Shown one piece after another: positions 52,657 to 61,692 of a stretch of DNA of 64,000 nt. Source of the DNA: JABGQS01 sp963666505 (lineage in GTDB: Bacteria; Bacillota; Clostridia; Christensenellales; SZUA-584); contig CAXXXL010000003.1 of assembly GCA_963666505.2 (NCBI GenBank), positions 1,178,001-1,242,000 on the forward strand, given 5' to 3'. The first letter of the stretch is position 1; each line of letters begins with the position of its first letter. Under the pieces are notes generated by a model. That model searched no databases and had not been told where the DNA came from. It saw only the letters and a list, made by a program, of their open reading frames with translations. The translations under genes were made by a program, and so were the position numbers.

Positions 52657-53748
52657 ATGGCTTTTAATTATTATACTATCATAATAGGCTTTCTTTTAGG
52701 CGCACTTTTGTTTTTCAGGTTGCCCCGGCTCAAGAAAGCAAAACAGGTTTCAAACAGCGAAAAGCTTAAGATATCAGTTATCATACCGGCGAGGAACGAA
52801 GAACAAAATCTGCCGGGGCTTCTTGCCGACCTTGGCAGCCAGACTTATGAAATATTCGAGATCATATGCGTGGATGACTATTCGCAGGACGGCACAGCAG
52901 ATATCATAAAGCAGTCGGGAGCGGTATACATAAAGCCGGGAAAGCTTCCCGAAGGCTGGAAGGGTAAAACTTGGGCTTGCCAGACGGGAGCAGATGCGGC
53001 TAAAAGCGATGTTCTGCTTTTCATAGATGCGGATGTAAGGCTATCCCAAACCGCTGTAGAATCGCTTGCAACTGAGTATATTAAGAATAATAAACCGGTT
53101 TCTGTACAGCCGTATCATATCTTAAAAAAGCAGCATGAATACTTTTCGCTGTTTTTTAATCTTATTGAAATATGCGGAACGGGAATGAGCTTCATAGGCA
53201 TAAAAAGAAAGCGGGGGTTCTATGGGCCGCTGTTTATGATTTCAAGGGATATCTTTGAAGAACATAAGGGATACGAATCGGTAAAGAACAACGTTGCCGA
53301 GGACTTGAACCTCGGCAGGTTCTACAATAATAAAGGCCTTGATATAAACCTGCTTATGGGAGATAGCGAAGTGCGTTTCAGAATGTACCCAAGCAGCTTT
53401 AAACAAGTGTTTGAAGGATGGTCCAAGAACTTCTCGAAAGGTTCTGTTTCCATCAGGTGGTGGATGCTACTGATAGTTTTTGGCTGGATAACGTTTTTGA
53501 CGGCGCTTCCTTTTGATATTGCAAAGACGCTGATGAGCGCCGATTATACCATGTTTGCAGTTGTCGCTGTGCTTTATGTTATTAGCGTTATTATAATCTA
53601 CAGAGCAGCACATACATTAGGGTCCTATCCTTTGTATGTCTGTATACTATATCCTGTATATTTGGCTGTTTTTCACATAATATTCCTATATTCGATAATT
53701 GCCACTTTTGTTTTCAGAACGACAACTTGGAAGGGACGGAAACTGTAA
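52657..53748 (+). CDS. Family 2 glycosyltransferase, CrtQ-like
   Basis: A 363-residue membrane glycosyltransferase. A single N-terminal helix precedes the GT-A domain with SVIIPARNEEQNLPGLL, VDDYSQDGT and the DxD-type LFIDADVRL. EDLNLGRF supplies the acidic base region, and three or four C-terminal helices follow. The pattern fits 4,4'-diaponeurosporenoate glycosyltransferase (CrtQ) of staphyloxanthin synthesis and relatives. The next gene is a CrtO-like acyltransferase, which strengthens the assignment to a glycolipid route. The sugar donor and the acceptor are unknown. Confidence 0.82.
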   Translation: MAFNYYTIIIGFLLGALLFFRLPRLKKAKQVSNSEKLKISVIIPARNEEQNLPGLLADLGSQTYEIFEIICVDDYSQDGTADIIKQSGAVYIKPGKLPEGWKGKTWACQTGADAAKSDVLLFIDADVRLSQTAVESLATEYIKNNKPVSVQPYHILKKQHEYFSLFFNLIEICGTGMSFIGIKRKRGFYGPLFMISRDIFEEHKGYESVKNNVAEDLNLGRFYNNKGLDINLLMGDSEVRFRMYPSSFKQVFEGWSKNFSKGSVSIRWWMLLIVFGWITFLTALPFDIAKTLMSADYTMFAVVAVLYVISVIIIYRAAHTLGSYPLYVCILYPVYLAVFHIIFLYSIIATFVFRTTTWKGRKL

Positions 53749-53765
53749 GGAAGGGAAGCTGTTTT

Positions 53766-54272
53766 ATGCAAATATTTTATTTACCGGGATGGCTGATGCT
53801 GGCTTCATATATCGTTCTGTGGCCTGTTTTCCAGGTTAGCATCGCATGGCTGGGAAGCAGGTTTCCGGACCGGTTTTTCGAACCTAACGGCTTTTGGCTG
53901 AAAACGAGGAAATGGGAAAAAGGCGGGGATTTTTACAGGCGTGTTTTAAAGGTGGACAGGTGGAAGCATCTTCTGCCCGACGGAGCAAAAGCGCACGAAG
54001 CGGGTTTCAGAAAGAAACAGCTTTCAAGTTATGATACAAGGTATATAAAATCCTTTATAGCAGAGACGGGCAGAGCAGAGATTTTTCACTGGCTGCAGAT
54101 TGTACCGTTTTGGGTGTTCGGGCTGTGGAGCCCGCCGCTTGTAATATGGATAATGCTCGGGTATGCACTGCTTGTTAATATTCCCTGCATAATATCGCAA
54201 AGATATAACAGGCCAAGACTGGTAAAGGTATATAATTATCTGCTCAAAAAGAAAGCGGGGCAGAGTAAATGA
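53766..54272 (+). CDS. CrtO-like acyltransferase (glycosyl-4,4'-diaponeurosporenoate acyltransferase family)
   Basis: A 168-residue small membrane protein with three hydrophobic segments. I start at ATG 53766, with a GGAAGGGA site; an earlier start overlaps the glycosyltransferase gene. FEPNGFWLKTRKWEKGGDFYRRVLKVDRWKHLLPDGA in sequence is the CrtO core, and AEIFHWLQIVPFW and NIPCIISQRYNRPR follow. CrtO adds a fatty acyl group to a glucosyl carotenoid in S. aureus. The stop overlaps the uvsE start by ATGA, so the three genes form a coupled operon. Confidence 0.8.
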   Translation: MQIFYLPGWLMLASYIVLWPVFQVSIAWLGSRFPDRFFEPNGFWLKTRKWEKGGDFYRRVLKVDRWKHLLPDGAKAHEAGFRKKQLSSYDTRYIKSFIAETGRAEIFHWLQIVPFWVFGLWSPPLVIWIMLGYALLVNIPCIISQRYNRPRLVKVYNYLLKKKAGQSK

Positions 54273-55528
54273 AGATTGGTTATGCGTGCGTGCACATTGG
54301 CAGCGAGCAAACCAGGATGAGGAGTCTGCGTCTAAAAAACGCTGACGAAGACAATCTGAGAAGAGTAACAGCCGGCAACCTTGATGCACTTGAACGGATA
54401 TTAAAATATAATGCTGAAAACGCAATTAAGCTCTATAGGATAAGTTCGGATATAATACCTTTTGGTTCTCATCCTGCCAATACGTTTGACTGGCAAACAA
54501 AGTTCAGTGATAAGCTGAGGCTAATAGGGGATATGATAATAAAAGCAGGTATAAGGGTGTCTATGCACCCCGGGCAGTATACTGTACTTAACTCGCCGAA
54601 TGAAGAGACTGCGCTAAGGGCGGTTGAAGATCTTAACTACCACTGTGCTTTTCTTGACTCGCTTGGCTGCGGCAAAGACTGCAAAATAGTACTTCATGCA
54701 GGCGGTGCTTACGGCGATAAAAGCGCATCTCTGCGGAGGTTCGCAGAGCGGTATAAGCGGCTTATCGAATCGGTCAAAGGCAGGCTGGTAATAGAAAACG
54801 ACGACAGAACGTATAACATAGCGGATATTCTTGAGATTTCAGATATTACAGGTGTGCCGGTAGTGTTCGATAACCTTCATAATGAACTGAACAGTCCGGG
54901 AAAGGTAGTTACTGCTAATGAGTGGATAGATAAGTGTGCAAAAACGTGGAAAAACGAGGACGGAATACAAAAGATACATTATTCTCAACAAGCACTAAAC
55001 GGCAGAAGGGGAGCACATTCTGATTTCATAAAAACAGACGTTTTTTTGAAGTTTTATGAAGGCCTGGGGAAAAGGGACGTTGATATAATGCTTGAGGTCA
55101 AGGATAAGAACCTCTCAGCAGTAAAATGCAGCCTGCTTGTAGGCGGGGCTCTTCATGTGAAATTTCTAGAGCATGAATGGGCAAAATATAAGTATCTTGT
55201 GCTGTCAAAGTCTGCTCTGGTCTATAACAGTTTAAGGCAGCTTCTAAAGGATAAAAAAAGCCCAGATGCAGCTGCTTTTTACAGACTCATCGAGAGCGCT
55301 TTAGAGCAGCAGAAAGATATTGGCGCAGGCATCAATGCAGTCCAGCATATATGGGGGTATTTTAAAAAGGAAGCCACAGATATTGAAAAGAACAAATTCA
55401 CCGTGCTCATCAGGGAGTTTTCTGAAGGTAAGACCGGGTATAAACTAATAAAGCGTTTTCTCTTCAGGATGGCGACAAAATATAAGCAAGAATACCTTCT
55501 GGATAGTTTGTATTTCTACATGGACTGA
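54269..55528 (+). CDS. uvsE: UV damage repair endonuclease
   Basis: A 419-residue UVDE-family TIM-barrel endonuclease that nicks DNA 5' to UV photoproducts. It opens with KIGYACVHIG, has YRISSDIIPFGSHP, SMHPGQYTVLNSP, IVLHAGGAYGDK, LVIENDDRTY, VVFDNLHNELN and HYSQQALNGRRGAHSD, which supply the metal-binding histidines and glutamates. The C-terminal 100 residues extend past the barrel, as in many Firmicute homologues. It is the third gene of the CrtQ/CrtO-like operon. Confidence 0.95.
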   Translation: MKIGYACVHIGSEQTRMRSLRLKNADEDNLRRVTAGNLDALERILKYNAENAIKLYRISSDIIPFGSHPANTFDWQTKFSDKLRLIGDMIIKAGIRVSMHPGQYTVLNSPNEETALRAVEDLNYHCAFLDSLGCGKDCKIVLHAGGAYGDKSASLRRFAERYKRLIESVKGRLVIENDDRTYNIADILEISDITGVPVVFDNLHNELNSPGKVVTANEWIDKCAKTWKNEDGIQKIHYSQQALNGRRGAHSDFIKTDVFLKFYEGLGKRDVDIMLEVKDKNLSAVKCSLLVGGALHVKFLEHEWAKYKYLVLSKSALVYNSLRQLLKDKKSPDAAAFYRLIESALEQQKDIGAGINAVQHIWGYFKKEATDIEKNKFTVLIREFSEGKTGYKLIKRFLFRMATKYKQEYLLDSLYFYMD

Positions 55529-55840
55529 CTGGTTCAGATCATAAAAATACCATTAGAAGAAAAAAATAGTAATTATAACATCATATACCTGCTATATGTG
55601 AAAATTTATGTAAAGTACAGTATACCTGTATCGAATCATAGCTTTTACCAGCCCATTTGATTGATTTTTACATAATATGTGTTTATACTTATATCATGGG
55701 GTTTATATTTAACTTATAACTATCATTGTTAGTTTTTATTATTTGTCTTTTTTAGAGAAGTGGAAATAACAACGACTTTGGTAGTTACGTATCTATAAGA
55801 GAAAAACAACAAAGGAAAAGACAGAATATTGGAGGCACAA
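55529..55840 (+). other. AT-rich leader region before the HD-GYP gene
   Basis: About 310 bp with no gene. A possible promoter is TTTACA at 55667-55672 and TATATC at 55690-55695 with 17 bp between them; it is weak. GGAGG at 55831-55835 serves the next gene. Nothing else was recognised. Confidence 0.35.
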
Positions 55841-56893
55841 ATGGCTAAAATTCTGGTTGTCGATGATGAACAGAGCATAAGGTCTACTTTTGAGATTTTT
55901 CTTAGCAAGGAGGGTCACGAAGTCTTCTTAGCTGACGAAGTTGGAAAGGCAAAAAAGATAGCCGCGGAACAGAAGCTGGATCTTATAATCACTGATATAA
56001 TAATGCCCAAAGCAACCGGTATAGAACTGCTGGGCGAATTTAATTCGAAAGAAGACAATATACCTATAATCGTAATGACGGGAGAGCCTACTTTGGAGAC
56101 CGCAAAAGAAGCAGTGAGGTATAACGCAAACGACTATCTTATCAAACCGGTCTCAAAGGATACGTTGCTCAAAACAGTAAGGTATGCCCTAAACGAGAAA
56201 AGGCTGGTCGATAAGAAACTGCAGCTTGAAATAGAAAATGAAAAATACCGCAACAACTTAGAAAAGCTAGTACATGATCGTACACAGGCTCTTCAGAAGG
56301 CCGTAAACGGCACCATTGAGACTATTGTACAGATATTGCAGCATAAAGACCCGTATACCGTCGGCCATGTACGAAGGGTCGGTGCGCTCTCACTTGCTAT
56401 AGCGGAAAAGCTGAATATGGATGACGAAAAAAAGAAGTGTATCTATTTTGCAGGCTATCTGCACGATATAGGGAAATTGTATATAGCGTCAGAGATATTA
56501 TCCAAACCCGGTAAGCTTAGCGAAGGCGAATTTGCCGTAGTTAAAGAGCACGTCAGCAACGGATACGAGCTAACAAAAAACATCGAGCTGCCCTGGCCGG
56601 TTGCCGACATAATAATGCAGCATCATGAAAGGCTGGACGGAAGCGGCTATCCGAAAGGGCTCAAGGGAGACGAGATCGGGATTGAAGCACGCATTCTAGC
56701 AATAGCCGATGTTATTGAGGCAATGACATCTCACAGGCCATATAGGCCGGGGTTCGGCCTAAATATTGCGCTGGACGAGATAAAAAATAATATGGGAGTC
56801 TTATATGACAGAAAGGCAGCAGCCGCTGCGGTAGAGCTGTTCGAGAAAGACAACTATGATCTTTCGACCGCACTCGGCTCCATGCTGCTTTAG
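55841..56893 (+). CDS. Response regulator with HD-GYP phosphodiesterase output
   Basis: A 350-residue two-domain regulator. ATG 55841 has GGAGG five bases upstream; the TTG at 55829 overlaps that site. The receiver domain (1-120) has DDE at 8-10, the phospho-acceptor D52 (ITDIIMP), a threonine switch (VMTGE) and the KP lysine. A coiled-coil of about 40 residues leads to an HD-GYP domain (165-345) with LHDIGK and HHERLDGSGYP. It probably breaks down cyclic di-GMP when phosphorylated. It is followed ten bases later by the PAS protein and faces a membrane histidine kinase. Confidence 0.93.
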   Translation: MAKILVVDDEQSIRSTFEIFLSKEGHEVFLADEVGKAKKIAAEQKLDLIITDIIMPKATGIELLGEFNSKEDNIPIIVMTGEPTLETAKEAVRYNANDYLIKPVSKDTLLKTVRYALNEKRLVDKKLQLEIENEKYRNNLEKLVHDRTQALQKAVNGTIETIVQILQHKDPYTVGHVRRVGALSLAIAEKLNMDDEKKKCIYFAGYLHDIGKLYIASEILSKPGKLSEGEFAVVKEHVSNGYELTKNIELPWPVADIIMQHHERLDGSGYPKGLKGDEIGIEARILAIADVIEAMTSHRPYRPGFGLNIALDEIKNNMGVLYDRKAAAAAVELFEKDNYDLSTALGSMLL

Positions 56894-56903
56894 GGGAGTA
56901 GTT

Positions 56904-58388
56904 ATGAAAGAACAGTTTTATAAGGATATTCTGGATAAAAGTCCTGTAGGGTATGCGTATCATAAGGTGCTGATTGATGAAAATAACATGCCTGTAGATT
57001 TCGTATTTCTTGAAGTGAACGAGGCTTTTTCAAGGTTGACCGGACTTAAGAGACAAGAAACTATCGGCAGGAAGGCAACTGAAGTTCTTCCGGGGATAGA
57101 AAAGCGAAAGCCAAACTGGATCAAGGTTTACGGAGAGCTTGCACTTTCCGGAGCCGAAAGAGATTTTGAGGGATATTCAAACACATTTAATGCGCCTTAC
57201 CGTGCGAAAGCCTATTGCCCTGAAAAGGGTTATTTTATTTTGATTTTCGTTGACGCCTCAAAAGAAAAGAGCCTCGAAGACGAGATGGCTGAGTTTTATG
57301 AAATAAGCCCTTTCGAAATATACAAGTTTGACAGGACTGGTAAAATCATAGGCATAAACAGCAAAGCAGGAAGGAACAGCGGATATAACCGAATTGAGCT
57401 TCTGGACATGAATATTACGGACTTTTTGGTTTCAAAAGATAGTGTAAAGAATTTTGAAAGGCAGGTTTTTTCAGGGTCTGACAAGAAGGAATACAATTGG
57501 GAGTATCCGTACCTTACTAAGGAAGGGCATACGAGGTACGGAAGATGTACAATAGTGCGGCAGGAAGACGGTAACTTTGTAGGGTTCACCAATGACGTAA
57601 CCGATTATTACATGAGCATGCAAGAGGAAGAAAACATTAAGCAGCAGTATAAAAAGCTGTTTGAGAATCTGAGCAGCGCAGCAATAATCTATGATGTTAA
57701 AAATGACGGAAAAAATGCTCAAGACTATATAGTAGCGGACATTAACAAGGTCGGATGTAAAATTGAAAACATAAGAAAAAAAGAAGTGTTGGGTATGAAT
57801 TTGAAGAAATTCCGGCCAAAAGTTGAGGAGTTTGGAATTATTGAGAAGTTCTGCAGTGTGTATGAAACAGGAAAGCCGATTCACTTTCCGCCGGCGTTAT
57901 ATTCTGATCGCAAAGAAAAAAGATATTTTGAAAATGATATATTCAAACTGAATAAAACCCAGATAGTCGCACTGTACAGAGACGTTACGCAGTTTATGCA
58001 AGAGCATGCAGAGCTTGACGAAAACAGAAAAATGCTGGATAGTTATCTGCAAAAAGCACCTTATGGTATTTTTGTTGCCAATGCAGAAGGAAAATATAAA
58101 GATGTGAATGAAGAAGCGCAGAAAATGTCCGGATACAGCCGGGCAGAGCTGCTCACGATGGATGTAAACTCGCTTCAGGCTCCGGATACTAAAATACCGG
58201 GTTACAAGAGCTTTAGTATGCTCAAAGAAAAAGGCGCTATTGAAATAGAAAAGGATTATATCAAAAAAGACGGAGAGAGAAGAACGTGGTATCTGAGGGC
58301 AGCTAAGGTGAATGATGATAACTATGTTGGGTTCTTTAGGGATATTACTGCAGAAAAAGACCATATCATGAGATGTAAACTGTGTTAG
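56904..58388 (+). CDS. Multi-PAS-domain protein without output domain
   Basis: A 494-residue soluble protein. The ATG at 56904 has GGGGAG upstream. Four PAS-like domains follow each other (about residues 10-120, 125-235, 250-375 and 385-490), each ending in an FxDxT/DVT-type strand (FVDASKE, FTNDVTD, LYRDVTQ, FFRDITAE). It stops shortly after the fourth PAS with EKDHIMRCKLC, where a kinase, GGDEF or HD-GYP domain would normally begin. It may act as a separate sensor subunit, or may have lost its output. The gene is ten bases after the HD-GYP regulator. Confidence 0.85.
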   Translation: MKEQFYKDILDKSPVGYAYHKVLIDENNMPVDFVFLEVNEAFSRLTGLKRQETIGRKATEVLPGIEKRKPNWIKVYGELALSGAERDFEGYSNTFNAPYRAKAYCPEKGYFILIFVDASKEKSLEDEMAEFYEISPFEIYKFDRTGKIIGINSKAGRNSGYNRIELLDMNITDFLVSKDSVKNFERQVFSGSDKKEYNWEYPYLTKEGHTRYGRCTIVRQEDGNFVGFTNDVTDYYMSMQEEENIKQQYKKLFENLSSAAIIYDVKNDGKNAQDYIVADINKVGCKIENIRKKEVLGMNLKKFRPKVEEFGIIEKFCSVYETGKPIHFPPALYSDRKEKRYFENDIFKLNKTQIVALYRDVTQFMQEHAELDENRKMLDSYLQKAPYGIFVANAEGKYKDVNEEAQKMSGYSRAELLTMDVNSLQAPDTKIPGYKSFSMLKEKGAIEIEKDYIKKDGERRTWYLRAAKVNDDNYVGFFRDITAEKDHIMRCKLC

Positions 58389-58420
58389 ATACTCCTAAAA
58401 TAGATGAAGCTATTAGTGCC

Positions 58421-59776
58421 TTAACCACTATCACACGGAAGACTAATAATAAATCGAGTAAATCTGCCTTCTTCAGATTCTACGGCAATTTCGCCATTAT
58501 GCTCTTTAATTATAACGTAACTTATCGAAAGACCTAATCCGGTTCCTTTGAATCTGCCTTTTGTAGAATAGAACGGATCAAAAATCTTAGTCATAGAATC
58601 CTTCGAGATTCCTCCTCCGAAATCTTCGACAATTAATCTTACCCATTTTCGTTTATTCAAAGTATATTGCATACAGTTGATATTAATAACCTTGTTTTCA
58701 TCGTATTCACTGTATGCTTCGTTCAAAGCGTCTCTTGCATTTGAAACCAGGTTCATCAGCACTTGCTGTATCTGCTGGCTTCTACACTTTATTTTTGGAA
58801 TATTTTTAGCAGTATTCACGTTTAAAGTAATCTCGTCACGTTTAATAATTACATTAATCAATGATAATGTTCCTGAAATAATATCCTCAATTCTAGTATA
58901 TTCTTTTTCAAGATGGTTTTGTTTAGAAAAATCTAAAAGGTCTCTAACAATTACAGCAATACGTTCTGTTTCAGTGATTATTTCTTTAGCATAGACTTTG
59001 ATATTTTTATCATCAGGAGCTGAGTCTAGAATAATCTGTCCATAGTTTAGGACACCGTTGATTGGATTGTTGATTTCATGAGCAATACCGCTTGCAAGCG
59101 TTCCAATAGATTCTAATTTATGTTTTTGGCTTAGTTTTGATGCCATCAAAGAAACCTTCTTTTCCATTTCTCTTTCTTGCAGAAATTGTTTTAAGTACCG
59201 CTTATAATTTATAATGCTAAAAACACATAATATAGGAACTACTACAAGTGCGATTAGAAATTCGCCTAACCAAGCTGAAATTGGAGAATATAATATGCCA
59301 AGATAAATAGTTGTGCAGATTAACGAAATCATCATTATAACACTGGAAGAATACGGATGTCGTATATATATTAGCGTGATTATAAATATAACAAGGTAGA
59401 ATGCACTATAACTATATATCCCGGTGCTAAACATATATGTGACGAAGTAACAGCCGGCTAAGACCGATATAAAATGTATTGATGCTGTTAAAATACTCAC
59501 GGCCAGCATTGCTTTTCTATCACCTTTTATTCTGCCAAGAAAATATAATGCCCCAGCCGATAACGAGCAAAAAACAATTAGCGAAATTCTTATGATAAAG
59601 AGTTCGTATTCCCAAGGAAGGCCGTTAAAAACTTCAAAGATAATAAATAAAATCTGTGAAAAACCTATGAGCCCAAGAAAAAGAATCAATCTTTTTGCGT
59701 TCTCATAAATCAACTTATTTTTAAATTCCATAAAGAGTTCTTCGCTGGGCCTATTAGAATTAAATATTTCCAACAT
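58421..59776 (-). CDS. Membrane histidine kinase
   Basis: A 451-residue sensor kinase. Residues 28-190 contain six membrane segments (a 7TM-like or MASE-type sensor), then a short coiled-coil, the HisKA domain with ASGIAHEINNPINGVL (phospho-accepting H233) and the HATPase domain with LVSNARDALNE (N box), DFGGGISKD, FDPFYSTKGRFKGTGLGLSIS. The H-E-I-N-N-P motif is of the NtrB/HPK4 type. The HD-GYP response regulator, convergent and next to it, is the natural partner. Transcription comes from the promoter at 59847-59875. Confidence 0.93.
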   Translation of the reverse strand: MLEIFNSNRPSEELFMEFKNKLIYENAKRLILFLGLIGFSQILFIIFEVFNGLPWEYELFIIRISLIVFCSLSAGALYFLGRIKGDRKAMLAVSILTASIHFISVLAGCYFVTYMFSTGIYSYSAFYLVIFIITLIYIRHPYSSSVIMMISLICTTIYLGILYSPISAWLGEFLIALVVVPILCVFSIINYKRYLKQFLQEREMEKKVSLMASKLSQKHKLESIGTLASGIAHEINNPINGVLNYGQIILDSAPDDKNIKVYAKEIITETERIAVIVRDLLDFSKQNHLEKEYTRIEDIISGTLSLINVIIKRDEITLNVNTAKNIPKIKCRSQQIQQVLMNLVSNARDALNEAYSEYDENKVININCMQYTLNKRKWVRLIVEDFGGGISKDSMTKIFDPFYSTKGRFKGTGLGLSISYVIIKEHNGEIAVESEEGRFTRFIISLPCDSG

Positions 59777-59846
59777 ATTTTAACCTGCTATTTAATAATC
59801 GGCAGTATTTATCTTGCTGTAAATGTTTGTATGACCTTCAATTAAC

Positions 59847-59875
59847 AGTATAGTACTGATGGTTTGTTATGTCAA
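59847..59875 (-). promoter_or_regulatory. Sigma-A promoter of the histidine kinase gene
   Basis: On the minus strand TTGACA (59875-59870), 17 bp, TATACT (59852-59847). The remainder of the gap up to 60072 contains nothing recognisable. Confidence 0.75.
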
Positions 59876-60070
59876 AAAAGTTACTTGTGTGTATTTTATT
59901 CATTAATAGTCTTAAAAGGATATGGTCATCCACAATTACTGTTGCATAGCTAAAGTGGATTTTTACAGCATTTATATTCTTTTAGTAGTGTTTCCACCAG
60001 AGCCGGCGGCTGGTATCCCGGTGCGCTGTGTGGCATGAATCAGGAAATTATTTTGCAGAGATAAGAAACA

Positions 60071-60125
60071 TCAAAAAGCCCTCATTTTAAGGGCTTTTAT
60101 TGGTGGAGCATAGGCCTCGAAATCA
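60071..60125. repeat. Left copy of a terminator/tRNA-end-like direct repeat
   Basis: Contains, in order, TCAAAAAGCCCT, AGGGCTTTT, GGAGCAT and TCGAAATCA. The same blocks with slightly different spacing occur at 62439-62485, on the far side of the FAD-oxidoreductase and GntR genes. The GGAGCAT...TCGAA part resembles the complement of a tRNA T-arm and acceptor end. Confidence 0.45.
60073..60098 (-). terminator. Terminator of the FAD-oxidoreductase gene
   Basis: A 9-bp perfect stem (AAAAGCCCT with AGGGCTTTT) with a seven-base loop and T runs on both sides, usable in both directions. It is part of the left direct repeat described below. Confidence 0.75.
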
Positions 60126-60152
60126 CGGCTTCTTCATTGCTGAAAAAGTTAT

Positions 60153-61484
60153 CTATTCTTCGAAAGCAAGCTTTTTGCGCAGCAGTGCAACATCAATGTT
60201 TCTTGGACTAAGATTGCTTTTTGCGGATAGTGCAGCGGCTAGACCTGCAGCTTCACCCTGAGAGATAACACAAGCCATTATTCTTGTGCTGCCGTTTGCC
60301 TCATGCGTAGCTGAAATATTTTTGCCGGCGACGATTAGCTGCTCTATATCTTTTGGCAATAAACAACGGTATGGTATTTCATAAGAACCGCCGTCTTGTA
60401 TAAAAGTGAATTTAGTTCTACCGCCATTAGGATCGTGAATATCAATCGGATATGCACCCTTTGCAACGCCGTCGCTAAATCTACTGCTGCCTATAATATC
60501 GTCCTCTGTTATGATATAGTCCCCAAGTATATTCCTTGTTTCTCGAAAGCCAATCGGCGATGTAGTTAATAGCACAGCATCTTTGAATGCAGGAATGTTT
60601 TTCTTCATTAAGCCAAATATGCGCATTACATTACGCCTTTCCTGTATCTCAGCTTTCGTTACATCCTTTGCGTCCACACCAGACAATCCCGCTGCCCGGG
60701 TCGCATTCAAAAATACTTCTCCGTCCCGCATAGATACTGCTGTGAAAGTTGTTTCATGTTCTTCAGAATCAAAAATCATGTGTCCTGCAATATGAACCAA
60801 AGAGGGCTCATTCTGATTAACTTTGTTTTTCTTTATTATGCGTGTGTGCCAGTTCCCCCAACCTTTAATAACTTTGCCTTCTTTAAGGTCGACAACTAAC
60901 CTTTCCAAATCAACATTGCCAATTCTGAATAGTATCGAACAATTTTGCCTGGAGTTGTTTTCAATAAAGCTGCCTCCTGCGTAATTTACCAAATCCGCAT
61001 CGCCGGTGCAATCCACGAATACTTTGGCTTCTATGCGCTGTTTGCCGGATTTGTTTACTACTTCAACTGCCTTTACGCTGTTTGCGTCTTTGATTACATC
61101 GCAAATATAAGTATGGAACAGTATATCTGCTCCCGCTTCTAATACAAACTCCTGTGCAACATATTTATAATATTCAGGGTCAAAGGGGACAAGCGAGAAT
61201 TGATATCGATCTGGCGTTTCGGGGGTATTCCAGTATGCGCCTGTCGAATATCCTAAGCATGCTCCATGTTCTTTGAGCCTTTCAACGAGTTCAAGGAAGA
61301 TTCCTTTGTTGACCACTTGCCCGTTGGTGTCTAGAGACCCGAGAAACGGAATGCCGGATACTGCGATACCACCTAAGTGACCGTTTTGTTCTACGACAAG
61401 CGTCTTTGCACCTTCACGTGCTGCCGCTATTGCCGCAGCTACACCAGCCGTACCTCCGCCTGCAACAACTACATCATATTTCAC
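60153..61484 (-). CDS. FAD-dependent oxidoreductase (FAD_oxidored family)
   Basis: A 443-residue flavoprotein. The N-terminal dinucleotide-binding motif VVVAGGGTAGVAAAIAAARE is followed by VEQNGHLGG, and VFVDCTGDADLVNYAGG, PYRCLLPKDIEQLIVAGKNISATH and RIMACVISQGEAAG are the family blocks. Members occur in polysaccharide- and sugar-acid-use loci of gut bacteria and clostridia, but the reaction is not known. It is divergent from a GntR/HutC-type regulator gene, which is probably its controller. The gene ends 55 bp before a strong terminator. Confidence 0.88.
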   Translation of the reverse strand: MKYDVVVAGGGTAGVAAAIAAAREGAKTLVVEQNGHLGGIAVSGIPFLGSLDTNGQVVNKGIFLELVERLKEHGACLGYSTGAYWNTPETPDRYQFSLVPFDPEYYKYVAQEFVLEAGADILFHTYICDVIKDANSVKAVEVVNKSGKQRIEAKVFVDCTGDADLVNYAGGSFIENNSRQNCSILFRIGNVDLERLVVDLKEGKVIKGWGNWHTRIIKKNKVNQNEPSLVHIAGHMIFDSEEHETTFTAVSMRDGEVFLNATRAAGLSGVDAKDVTKAEIQERRNVMRIFGLMKKNIPAFKDAVLLTTSPIGFRETRNILGDYIITEDDIIGSSRFSDGVAKGAYPIDIHDPNGGRTKFTFIQDGGSYEIPYRCLLPKDIEQLIVAGKNISATHEANGSTRIMACVISQGEAAGLAAALSAKSNLSPRNIDVALLRKKLAFEE

Positions 61485-61520
61485 TGAAATTATCTCCTTT
61501 GCTATTTAAGAATACATATA

Positions 61521-61530
61521 GACGTATATA
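61521..61530. promoter_or_regulatory. Candidate GntR operator, FAD-gene side
   Basis: GACGTATATA, repeated at 61668-61677 in the same direction. It sits just downstream of a TATAAT (minus strand, 61546-61541) in front of the FAD-oxidoreductase gene. Confidence 0.4.
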
Positions 61531-61631
61531 CAAATATATAATTATACAAAACTTAACTTTTGTCAATAAATATTTTTTATAATCGTTAGAAATCTATGGT
61601 TGTTGCACAAAATCGAACACGTGAATATTAA

Positions 61632-61661
61632 TTGACCATTATAATAATATAAATGTATAAT
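61632..61661 (+). promoter_or_regulatory. Promoter of the gntR gene
   Basis: TTGACC at 61632-61637, 18 bp, TATAAT at 61656-61661. Transcription would begin near 61668, inside the second GACGTATATA motif, which fits autoregulation. Confidence 0.6.
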
Positions 61662-61667
61662 GATATT

Positions 61668-61677
61668 GACGTATATA
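61668..61677. promoter_or_regulatory. Candidate GntR operator, gntR side
   Basis: Second copy of GACGTATATA, at the predicted gntR transcript start. Confidence 0.4.
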
Positions 61678-61692
61678 TTTGCGGAGGAGAAA

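Noticed and set aside
60100..60125. Possible tRNA gene (complement has CCA and a T-loop-like TTTCGAG)
   Set aside because: The T stem does not pair, and no D-arm or anticodon arm is found; at best it is a remnant of a tRNA 3' end.
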